Below are positions 17,155-24,723 of a stretch of DNA of 64,000 nucleotides, piece after piece. The notes below the pieces were generated by a model, which saw nothing but the letters and a program-made list of their open reading frames with translations, did no database searches and was not told the origin of the DNA. Position 1 is the stretch's first letter; each line of letters opens with the position of its first letter. This DNA is from Solirubrum puertoriconensis (GTDB lineage: Bacteria > Bacteroidota > Bacteroidia > Cytophagales > Hymenobacteraceae): positions 1,054,001-1,118,000 of the forward strand of contig NZ_LNAL01000008.1 in the NCBI RefSeq assembly GCF_001483135.1, given 5' to 3'. The position numbers were made by a program, and so were the translations under genes.

Positions 17155-17619
17155 ATGTCTCGTAATTACGAACTTGATGACACCGACCGGAAGATATTGG
17201 CACTTCTGCTCGAGGATGCCAAGATGCCTTATACCGAAATTGCGCGTCGGGTACATGTATCGGGGGGCACGGTGCACGTGCGGATGGGGCGCCTCGAAGA
17301 GCTAGGTATTGTTCGGGGTGCCACGCTGAAAATCGATTATGCCAAACTTGGCTACGGCGTAAATGCCTTTTTGGGCATTTACTTGCTGAAGAGTTCGGTA
17401 TATAACAGCGTGGCCGAGCAGCTTCGTGATATACCCGAAGTAGTAAGCATCCACTTCACTACGGGCGCTTATGGCGTATTTGCCCGCTTGGTTTGCCGCG
17501 ACACCCAGCACCTGCGCGATGTACTGCATGACAGGATTCAGTTGATAGAAGGCATCGAACGCACCGAAACCCTTATTTCACTCGAGGAGACGCTTAACCG
17601 CCCTATCCAATTGCTTTAA
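17155..17619 (+). CDS. Lrp/AsnC-family transcriptional regulator
   Basis: 154-residue leucine-responsive-type regulator. The N-terminal winged helix-turn-helix (about 5-60) reads LDDTDRKILALLLEDAKMPYTEIARR, then HVSGGTVHVRMGRLEELGIV. A C-terminal RAM/AsnC ligand-binding domain (about 70-150) follows, with GVNAFLGIYLLKSS and the effector loop TTGAYGVFARLVC. The start at ATG 17155 fits the usual MSRNYELDDTDR beginning; the TTG at 17125 would add ten residues upstream. The spacer before it is AT-rich (17040-17130), typical of an autoregulated promoter, but no clear palindrome stands out. Targets are unknown. Confidence 0.92.
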   Translation: MSRNYELDDTDRKILALLLEDAKMPYTEIARRVHVSGGTVHVRMGRLEELGIVRGATLKIDYAKLGYGVNAFLGIYLLKSSVYNSVAEQLRDIPEVVSIHFTTGAYGVFARLVCRDTQHLRDVLHDRIQLIEGIERTETLISLEETLNRPIQLL

Positions 17620-17634
17620 CCTGCCAAGACCACG

Positions 17635-17670
17635 AAGCCGGCCCTAGGAATAGCAACCTAGGGCCGGCTT
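17635..17670 (+). terminator. Intrinsic terminator after the Lrp gene with CCTAGG in both arms
   Basis: Perfect 14-base arms 17635-17648 and 17657-17670 around an 8-base loop. Each arm contains one CCTAGG. Confidence 0.85.
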
Positions 17671-18405
17671 TGCCTTTCGTTGCACTCAGCACAGAGCTAT
17701 TGCACATCTAAGAAAATTAGCTAGAAAAAAGATAATAAGATTCATGAGTTATCATACATAGTATTATTATTACAAAAAATTGAACAAGTGACAACTCGCA
17801 CCCAGCCTCAGCGGACTGGAGCAGGGTGGTGTTGCCTTACCAACAAACGTATGCGGTCTGCTTACATCAGCTGTGCTCATGGCAATAGCCAGGTTCCCGC
17901 CAGGAGCCAGACTGCCTGTAAGCCTTTGCATGGGTTCCTAGGTGCTGCAGCGGCACAGGTACAGCCAGTAAGCAAAACGTTGTTGGATTATTGCAACAAT
18001 GGTCAGGCGTATGCCCAACTCACTAACGGCAGTTGTTGCGGAGCCATACCGCTTGTTGCTAACAGTAGGTGGAACAGCCTTGACATAACAAAGCCTCACT
18101 TCGATGAGCAAAACGTTCCATGCCATGAGCCAACTCGTACGCCTAGGTGCAATGCCAACGCAATGAGGGTAAGGAGCCGAGCGGCTGGTAAAGTTCAACG
18201 CAAAAAACAGCTGATTGTCAGCAATACGCATCGCCGCCGCGCACGCCTAATAAGCATTGCAGGGGTTGCCAAAGCATCAATAATAGGGGAGGAAGCAAGC
18301 CGTTTCAGCTTCCCGTAACAAGATTGCACTACAGCCTCAACTTCGTGCAGGTGGAGACGAAGTTGAGCAGTGTGCGAGGGCATTTATCCAAAAAATAGAT
18401 GCCCG
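17671..18405. other. Gene-poor stretch with an AT-rich block
   Basis: About 735 bases without a credible gene. 17700-17790 is strongly AT-rich. Frames in the rest (17788-18318 plus, 17938-18231 minus) lack the GC-rich third positions seen in neighbouring genes and match no family I know, so this may be a decayed insertion. A perfect 11-base hairpin lies at 18336-18367 (CTCAACTTCGT with its complement), and a clean terminator follows at 18406, so some plus-strand transcript probably ends here. Confidence 0.5.
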
Positions 18406-18445
18406 ACGTCGGCCGTGGGTGGCGCCACGGCCGACGTTCTTTTTG
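18406..18445 (+). terminator. Intrinsic terminator with no obvious upstream gene
   Basis: 13-base arms 18406-18418 and 18425-18437, followed by TTCTTTTTG. The nearest recognisable plus-strand gene upstream ends at 17619 and has its own terminator. Confidence 0.75.
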
Positions 18446-18514
18446 TAAAAAACCGTGGTGAGTGACTTTTTCTTTGTTGCCGCTGACGTATATTTCGGAA
18501 CTGTTGCCCTGCTC

Positions 18515-19453
18515 ATGAAAGCTTTGCTTGCTGCGTTGCTGCTTTTATGCGGAGCCTCCGCTGCCGAGGCCCAGAGCTTGCCGGCTGTGTACCTGAACGA
18601 GCAAAATCAGGAAGCCGTGCCCGATAGCGCTACCCATTACCGGGTAGTGGAGCAGCAACCCGAAAATGGCCTTTACCCCATACGGGAGTATGCCTTGAAT
18701 GGCACCTTGCTGTTGCGCGGATATCTTGAGAGCCTTGAACCGCCAAAGCGGAGTGGCTTGTTTACTACCTATTACCCAAGCGGTACCAAAGCTAGCCAAG
18801 TACCTTTTCAGAACGATCAGCCCAATGGACTGTACGTAGCTTGGTACGAAGACGGTAAAGTACAGGAGCGGGGCGAGTACCACAACGGCGAGCGTACCGG
18901 TCGCTGGCTAACCGTGCACCGCAACGGGCAGCGCCGATCCACCGGCATGTACCACGAAAACCAGCCAACCGGCGAGTGGCGCTATTACTATAGCTCGGGC
19001 CAGCCCGCCGCCGTAGAGCAAATTGGGCAAGCGGCTAGCATTACGCTGTTCAACGAAGATGGCAGCCGCTCCGACGGCATGGTTCGGCGCCGTCAGGCCC
19101 CCGAGTTTCCGGGCGGTGAGCAAGCTTTGGTGGAATACCTTATTCAGCATACCAATTACCCCAAAGACGCCCGCCGCAAAGGCATTACCGGCAAGGTGTA
19201 CGTAACCTACACCGTGGGCGAAGACGGCCGCGTAGGCCAGGTGCGCGTGCTGCGTGGCCTCTCGCCCGAAGCCGACTTAGAAGCCAAACGCGTGGTAGAA
19301 AGCTTGCCTAGGTTTCGGCCCGGACGCGAGTACAACGTGCCCACCAGCTTTACCTACACCGTACCCATTTACTTCGCGCCACAGTTCAACTTATTCGGTG
19401 GGCCCAAGCCGCCGCCCACGCCGCCCGTAGAGGCGCGTGCCAATTGGGAGTAA
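18515..19453 (+). CDS. Exported MORN-repeat protein with TonB C-terminal domain
   Basis: 312 residues. The signal peptide (MKALLAALLLLCGASAAEAQ) is followed by MORN/YwqK-type repeats (about 50-185) in the pattern GxYxxWYxxGKxxERGEYxxGxxxGxW, then a TonB C-terminal domain (about 205-300): PEFPGGEQALVEYL, YPKDARRKGITGKVYVTY, and GEDGRVGQVRVLRG. Many Bacteroidota proteins carry this fusion. It lacks the N-terminal membrane anchor of true TonB, so it probably acts in the periplasm in an envelope role rather than driving import. ATG 18515 is chosen because it starts the signal peptide. Confidence 0.85.
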   Translation: MKALLAALLLLCGASAAEAQSLPAVYLNEQNQEAVPDSATHYRVVEQQPENGLYPIREYALNGTLLLRGYLESLEPPKRSGLFTTYYPSGTKASQVPFQNDQPNGLYVAWYEDGKVQERGEYHNGERTGRWLTVHRNGQRRSTGMYHENQPTGEWRYYYSSGQPAAVEQIGQAASITLFNEDGSRSDGMVRRRQAPEFPGGEQALVEYLIQHTNYPKDARRKGITGKVYVTYTVGEDGRVGQVRVLRGLSPEADLEAKRVVESLPRFRPGREYNVPTSFTYTVPIYFAPQFNLFGGPKPPPTPPVEARANWE

Positions 19454-19497
19454 AAGCAAAGCGGGCCCGCTACCTAGGTAGCGGGCCCGCTTTGCTT
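19454..19497. terminator. Perfect 44-bp palindromic bidirectional terminator centred on CCTAGG
   Basis: Two exact 22-base halves with no spacer lie between the convergent MORN-TonB and trxA genes. The centre is ACCTAGGT and both ends are A/T-flanked. Confidence 0.88.
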
Positions 19498-19511
19498 GGG
19501 CTAGGGCTGCC

Positions 19512-19841
19512 TTAGGCAGTTACCTGTGCATCCAGCTTTTGGGCCAGCACATGCTTGGGCACGGCGCCTACTTGCTTGTCAACTACCTGCCCGTTCTTGA
19601 ACACCAGCAGCGTAGGGATGCTGCGGATACCGAACTTCATCGAAGTTTGCGGGTTGGCGTCTACGTCAACTTTGCCAATCACGGCGCGGCCTTCGTACTC
19701 ACCAGCTAGTTCTTCTACTACCGGGCCTACCATGCGGCAGGGGCCGCACCATTCAGCCCAAAAGTCTACCAATACAGGCTTATCGGAGTTAATGATTTCG
19801 TCGAAGTTGGCGTCGGTGATTTCAATGGCTTTGTGTCCCAT
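19512..19841 (-). CDS. trxA: Thioredoxin
   Basis: 109-residue classical thioredoxin, the cytoplasmic protein disulfide reductant and the likely electron donor to DsbD encoded 4 kb away. The active site WCGPC is at about residues 31-35 in [14 protein letters not shown]. The cis-proline loop is [12 protein letters not shown]. Length and sequence are typical of TrxA. It lies downstream of dnaE on the same strand with a 131-base gap, so it may have its own promoter. A weak TACCTTG is present there. Confidence 0.97.
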   Translation of the reverse strand: MGHKAIEITDANFDEIINSDKPVLVDFWAEWCGPCRMVGPVVEELAGEYEGRAVIGKVDVDANPQTSMKFGIRSIPTLLVFKNGQVVDKQVGAVPKHVLAQKLDAQVTA

Positions 19842-19972
19842 TGTCTTATGCGGGTTAAGAAAGTGAGTGCCTAGGTTAACTAATCTGCTTACGCGAGTTG
19901 GGCGTGCAAGGTAGCAGATTGGATGTCAAACATGGAAGCTCCGCGAAAGTTCGACTATAAGCCTCCGGCAAT

Positions 19973-22900
19973 TCAAATCAGTTGGCAGGCATCAATCTCC
20001 ATTTCGCGCATCCGGAAGATAAACGACTTAGGCTCGATGCGGTAGCGGCGCGAGTAGGTATCAACCGTGAGGTGCTCGTGCGGCTCGGCAAACTTGATTT
20101 CCAGCTTTTTCGAGCCCGCGCAGTCCTCTACGGCGGCCATAAAGCGGTCCATAAAAGGCTCCGTGATGGTGCGCAGATCAAGCTGCACGCGCACGCCGTT
20201 GGCCAGCTTTTCGGCCACGTTGAACAGCGGCTCCATGGTCATGATCTTGAACTCGTACTGATCGGAGTCGCGGAAACGCTGGGCGTATTTGCCCCGGATG
20301 AACATGGGCGGAATCTGCTCCTTGTCGTAGTTGCGCGGGTTGATGATACTCGAGAACTTCGTGTAATCGTCGCGGAACAAGGCCAGGTTGATGCTCGAAT
20401 CGTAGTCTTCCACGTTGAACGACACGAACGGCTGACCCGTCTTGGTTGTCTTGAACATCACGTTGGAGATTAGCCCTGCCACCGTAATGTCGCGGTTCTT
20501 ATACGTTTCGATCTTGTCGAGTCCGCACGTGCAGTACGAGTCAATTTCCAGCTTGAAGTCGTCGAGCGGATGGCCCGAGAGGTAGAAACCCACCACTTCC
20601 TTTTCGCGGCGCAGCTGCTCGGTAGCAGGCCAGGGCTCCATGTCGGCCACCTTGGGCAACGGCATGGCCACAGCGCCAAACGCGCCGCCCCCAAACAAGC
20701 TCTGCTGGGCCGAATCCTGGTCGGCTTGGTGTTGCTGACCTAGGCGCACGGCCTTATCGATGAGGTGCTGGTCGCCGGCTGGCGCCTCTACAAACTGCCG
20801 GCGGTGGTAGCGCTCAAACGAGTCGAACGCCCCGGCCAAGGCCAGGCTTTCAAACGTTTTCTTGTTTACGGCGCGCAGGTTCACGCGCTTGGCAAAGTCG
20901 AAAATGTCGGAGTACGGACCTTTTTTCTCGCGTTCGGCCACAATGTTCTCGATGGCTGACTCGCCCGCGCCCTTCACGGCGGCCATGCCAAAACGGATCT
21001 GGCCCTTCTCGTTTACATTGAACTTCAGTACCGATTCATTCACGTCGGGGCCGAGTACCTGCACACCTTGGCGGCGGGCTTCCTCGATAAAGAAGGTCAC
21101 CTTCTTGATGTCCGACATGTTGTTCGTCAGCACGGCGGCCATGTACTCGGCGGGGTAGTTAGCCTTCAGGTAGCCCGTTTGGTAAGCTACTACCGAGTAA
21201 GCAGCGGAGTGGGAGCGGTTGAAGCCGTAGGCCGCAAACTTCTCCATCACGTCGAACACCTCGTTGGCCTTCTTCTCCGAGATGTTGTGCAGCTCTTTGG
21301 CCCCTTTGCAGAATTTCTCCCGCTCCTGAGCCATCTTCTTCATGTCCTTCTTACCCATGGCGCGGCGCAGCAAGTCGGCGCCACCTAGGGAGTAGCCGGC
21401 CAGGATCTGGGCCGTCTGCATAATCTGCTCCTGGTACACCATAATGCCCTGCGAGTAGGACAAGATAGGCTCCAGCAGTTCGTGCGGGTACTCAATTTCC
21501 TCGCGCCCATGCTTGCGGTTGATGAAGTTCGGGATGAACTGCATCGGGCCCGGGCGGTACAGGGCGTTCATGGCAATCAGGTCCTCGATGTTGGTGGGCT
21601 TGAGGTCCTTGAGGTACATGCGCATGCCCTCCGATTCGAACTGGAACGTGCCGATGGTGTCGCCGCGCTGGTACAGTTCGTACGTCTTGGGGTCGTCGAG
21701 CGGAATGTCGTCGATGTTGATGTCGACGCCGTGGTTCTTCTTGATCAGCGTGAGGGCGTCCACGATGATCGTGAGCGTCTTCAGGCCCAAGAAGTCCATT
21801 TTCAGCATCCCCGCCGACTCAATCACCTTGCCGTCGAACTGCGTCACGAGCAGGTCCGAGTCCTTAGACGTCGAAACCGGGATGTACTTCGTGATGTCGT
21901 CGGGGGCGATGATAACACCGGCGGCATGGATGCCGGTGTTACGCACCGAGCCCTCTAGCTTCTCGGCCAGGCGCAGAATCTGCCCGCGCAAGTTGTCCGG
22001 CGCGTCGTCGCGGCGGATCATGTCCAGTTCCTGGTTTTCGGCGAAGGCGCCGGCCAGCGTGGTCCCGGGCTTTTCGGGTACCATCTTGGCCAGCTCGTTG
22101 GTAGCGGGCAGGGGCAGCTCCATGGCCCGCGCCACGTCCTTGATGCTCGACTTGGCGGCCATAGTGCCGAAGGTGATAATTTGGGCCACCTGCGTTTTGC
22201 CGTATTTATCCACCACGTAGTCAATCACGCGCTGGCGGTTCACGTCGTCGAAGTCAATATCGATATCGGGCATCGACACACGCTCCGGGTTCAGGAAACG
22301 CTCGAACAGCAGCGAGTACTTAATCGGATCGATGTTGGTGATGCCCACGCAGTAGGCCACCGCCGAACCCGCCGCCGAGCCACGGCCGGGGCCCACGGCC
22401 ACGCCCATGTCGCGGCCTTTGTTGATGAAATCCTGCACAATGAGGAAGTAGCCCGCAAAGCCCATCGTCTGGATGATGCGCAGCTCGTATTCCAGCCGTT
22501 CCTCGATTTCAGGCGTGCGCTCTGAATAGCGCGGCGGTTTGGTCATCGTCACGATGCCCTTGCCCGCACTCGGTCCGAACGCGCCCACGTAGGTCAGTTC
22601 GCGCAGAAATTCGTCGGCGTTGGCAAAGCCAGCTGGTAGCGGGAAATTGGGCAACAGGATGTCACGCGCCAGTTTCGGCGGCGTGATTTTGTCAACGATT
22701 TCGTTCGTGTTGTCCACGCTTTCCGGCACGTCGGCGAACAACGCGTTCATTTCCTCCTGCGACTTGAAGTAGAACTGGTCGTTGGGGAAGCCGAAGCGCG
22801 ACTTGGGCTTGGGCATTTGCAACTCCTCGTCGATGCGCATGAGCTGGCGGCGCACCTGGTCGTCGGAGCCGGCGAGGGGGCGCAGGTTGTCGAGGTGGTC

Positions 22901-23689
22901 GTAAACCACCTTGTTTTCGCCCGAAATCAACCGGAAGTATTTCGTCTGGAAGTCGCCCACCGGGATGCTGTGCTCCTCGCCAGTATTCACGCACAAAAGC
23001 AAATCGTGCGGAGCGAAGTCCTGCTGATCGACGTAGTGCGAGTCGTTGGTGCAGATAACCTTAACGTTGTACTTCTTGGCCCATTTCAACAGGGTTTGGT
23101 TCAGGTCTTCCTGGCTTTTGCCCGTGTTGTCGATGTTCATCAGCCCGTGGCGCTGAATCTCGATGTAGTAGTCTTCGCCGAACACATCGAGCCACCACTT
23201 CAGGGTTTCTTCCGCTTCGTCTTCCGATTTCCACAGCAACGCCTGCGGAATTTCGGCGCCGATGCAGCACGAGGTAGCAATCAGGCCCTCGTGGTACTGC
23301 AGCAGCAACTCCTTATCGATGCGCGGGTACTTGGAGTACACGCCCTCGATGTAACTCATGGAGCAGAGCTTGGCCAAGTTCTGGTAACCGGCCTGGTCTT
23401 TGGCCAGTAGCAACTGGTGAAAGCGGTTGTCCCGCTCGCCTTTTTCGCGGCTGAACGACTTCTTGTGCCGGTCCTCTACCAAGTAAAACTCGCAGCCCAC
23501 AATGGGCTTCACGTTGTACTTGTTGGCCTCGGCCACAAAGTTGAACGCCCCAAACATGTTGCCGTGGTCGGTGAGGGCCACGGCGGGCATGCCATCCTTC
23601 TGCGCTTTTTTCATCAGCGCCGAAATGCTGGCTTGGCCGTCGAGCAGGGAGTATTGGGTGTGGCAGTGGAGGTGAGAGAACGTTGGCAT
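19973..23689 (-). CDS. dnaE: DNA polymerase III subunit alpha
   Basis: 1238-residue replicative polymerase. The PHP domain is N-terminal (HLHCHTQYSLLDG from residue 6, ALTDHGNMFG). The polymerase palm contains GPGRGSAAGSAVAYC and the catalytic PDIDIDFDD at about residue 475. Fingers follow (DFLGLKTLTIIVDAL, NALYRPGPM, and GYNRSHSAAYSVVAY-like AYGFNRSHSAAY), then tandem HhH and an OB-fold domain (DITVAGLISNVM), ending in DACQLI. Length and architecture are those of Bacteroidota DnaE; there is no exonuclease domain insertion of the PolC type. Confidence 0.97.
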   Translation of the reverse strand: MPTFSHLHCHTQYSLLDGQASISALMKKAQKDGMPAVALTDHGNMFGAFNFVAEANKYNVKPIVGCEFYLVEDRHKKSFSREKGERDNRFHQLLLAKDQAGYQNLAKLCSMSYIEGVYSKYPRIDKELLLQYHEGLIATSCCIGAEIPQALLWKSEDEAEETLKWWLDVFGEDYYIEIQRHGLMNIDNTGKSQEDLNQTLLKWAKKYNVKVICTNDSHYVDQQDFAPHDLLLCVNTGEEHSIPVGDFQTKYFRLISGENKVVYDHLDNLRPLAGSDDQVRRQLMRIDEELQMPKPKSRFGFPNDQFYFKSQEEMNALFADVPESVDNTNEIVDKITPPKLARDILLPNFPLPAGFANADEFLRELTYVGAFGPSAGKGIVTMTKPPRYSERTPEIEERLEYELRIIQTMGFAGYFLIVQDFINKGRDMGVAVGPGRGSAAGSAVAYCVGITNIDPIKYSLLFERFLNPERVSMPDIDIDFDDVNRQRVIDYVVDKYGKTQVAQIITFGTMAAKSSIKDVARAMELPLPATNELAKMVPEKPGTTLAGAFAENQELDMIRRDDAPDNLRGQILRLAEKLEGSVRNTGIHAAGVIIAPDDITKYIPVSTSKDSDLLVTQFDGKVIESAGMLKMDFLGLKTLTIIVDALTLIKKNHGVDINIDDIPLDDPKTYELYQRGDTIGTFQFESEGMRMYLKDLKPTNIEDLIAMNALYRPGPMQFIPNFINRKHGREEIEYPHELLEPILSYSQGIMVYQEQIMQTAQILAGYSLGGADLLRRAMGKKDMKKMAQEREKFCKGAKELHNISEKKANEVFDVMEKFAAYGFNRSHSAAYSVVAYQTGYLKANYPAEYMAAVLTNNMSDIKKVTFFIEEARRQGVQVLGPDVNESVLKFNVNEKGQIRFGMAAVKGAGESAIENIVAEREKKGPYSDIFDFAKRVNLRAVNKKTFESLALAGAFDSFERYHRRQFVEAPAGDQHLIDKAVRLGQQHQADQDSAQQSLFGGGAFGAVAMPLPKVADMEPWPATEQLRREKEVVGFYLSGHPLDDFKLEIDSYCTCGLDKIETYKNRDITVAGLISNVMFKTTKTGQPFVSFNVEDYDSSINLALFRDDYTKFSSIINPRNYDKEQIPPMFIRGKYAQRFRDSDQYEFKIMTMEPLFNVAEKLANGVRVQLDLRTITEPFMDRFMAAVEDCAGSKKLEIKFAEPHEHLTVDTYSRRYRIEPKSFIFRMREMEIDACQLI

Positions 23690-23729
23690 TGCAAGCAGGG
23701 CTTAGCGCGTTAGGGCGCCAAACAGCAGG

Positions 23730-23737
23730 TAAAGTTA
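23730..23737 (-). promoter_or_regulatory. Probable -7 element for dnaE
   Basis: Minus strand TAACTTTA, one base from consensus, 40 bases before the ATG. Confidence 0.4.
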
Positions 23738-23800
23738 CCGCTGGGGTAGGGGAAAGGAAACGTTGCGACGGCGCTAGTTTTTCTGTATTGGTAAGAACAA

Positions 23801-23829
23801 AAAAGGATGGCCTTTCGAGCCATCCTTTT
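23801..23829 (-). terminator. Intrinsic terminator for the gene at 23866
   Basis: 11-base arms 23801-23811 and 23819-23829 with an A-run on the low side, which is a U-run for minus-strand transcripts. Confidence 0.85.
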
Positions 23830-23865
23830 GCCAGAACTTAAGGCCATCAGCCAAACTAGGAAATG

Positions 23866-24360
23866 CTATTCGGTTGCAGCATCATCTTCCTCCTCGCTGT
23901 CAGGAGACTGTTTTTTGAGGATAGTAGCGCTTGAAAGCGAACCAGCGGAGTAAAGTTTGGCGGCCATCAGGCGGGCGGAAGCAGCTTTCAGCTGTGGGTT
24001 TTGCTTTTCCCGATCCATAAACTTCATGAGCTGCGGCGAGGCTACCATATTGCCGTACCGCTCGACCCAAGGCGCTTTTTGCATGCGCATGATGGCGGCT
24101 TTCTGCTGCGCGGGGCTAGCAGTTGCCAGCCACTGATCAACGCTTTTGCCTAGTGCGTTGCGGCGGGGCGTAAAGTCTTTAATGACTTTGTCGATGAGGG
24201 CAATGGCCGCTGCATCAGTTGGGGCGCGGTACACCGGCTCCATCCGAGCAATGTAATCGTTGAAGTACTGATTTACTTGAGCTTCGAGGCTGGTGGTTTG
24301 GGCAGTTCCCAACAGAACCGTGGCCAACGAAAGAATTGCAATACATAGTAAACGAATCAT
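23866..24360 (-). CDS. Secreted helical protein of unknown function
   Basis: 164 residues with a clear signal peptide (MIRLLCIAILSLATVLLGTAQ). The rest is predicted mostly helical (NQYFNDYIARMEPVYRAP, LIDKVIKDFTPRRNALGKSVDQWL, PQLKAASARLMAAKLY), and it ends in a very acidic tail (SPDSEEEDDAATE). The start at ATG 24360 is the one that gives a signal peptide; in-frame codons farther upstream would bury it. I do not recognise the family. It is a single-gene unit with its own terminator. Confidence 0.75.
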   Translation of the reverse strand: MIRLLCIAILSLATVLLGTAQTTSLEAQVNQYFNDYIARMEPVYRAPTDAAAIALIDKVIKDFTPRRNALGKSVDQWLATASPAQQKAAIMRMQKAPWVERYGNMVASPQLMKFMDREKQNPQLKAASARLMAAKLYSAGSLSSATILKKQSPDSEEEDDAATE

Positions 24361-24668
24361 CGAGCAATGGGGCGTTAGTGGTGGATATATGGGCATCAAG
24401 ATATAAAAACACCGCTGAGGTTCTGATCCGTGTGGCTGTACTGTGGGCACTCGTCTGTTCGTAGCCTATTTTTTGGTGTAGCTTATTGGTTATGGCGTCG
24501 GGGCTGATTGCGGCTGTCACCAGGCACTGGTTGTGCCTCGCCTCAGTAACCTAGGGCAAACTAAGTGCGCGGATATTCCTGATGCTGGCGAATGGTACGG
24601 TAACTCGTTGGGGGCGTAGGTGCCAGCCTCGCACCACATCGTTGATTCTCACCTAGGGGTGTGAAAGG
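24361..24668. other. Spacer without a recognised gene
   Basis: Holds the upstream region of the 23866 gene (a TATATCTTG string near 24400 may be its promoter) and two CCTAGG words. I see no protein or RNA gene. Confidence 0.5.
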
Positions 24669-24702
24669 CAACTGGCCGCCCCTAGGTAGGAGCGGCCAGT
24701 TG
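24669..24702 (-). terminator. Hairpin after the lytic transglycosylase gene
   Basis: 11-base arms 24669-24679 and 24692-24702 with CCTAGG in the loop. The U-run is weak. Confidence 0.65.
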
Positions 24703-24723
24703 TTATTAAAGAAGCAACCAAGG

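Noticed and set aside
17938-18231. 97-codon minus-strand frame considered as a transposase remnant
   Set aside because: I compared it by eye with IS110-, IS3- and IS4-type ends and found no convincing motif.
17788-18318. 176-codon plus-strand frame ending before an orphan terminator
   Set aside because: Third codon positions are not GC-rich as in every other gene here, it is rich in Cys and Arg, and it resembles no family. Noted as part of a gene-poor stretch instead.
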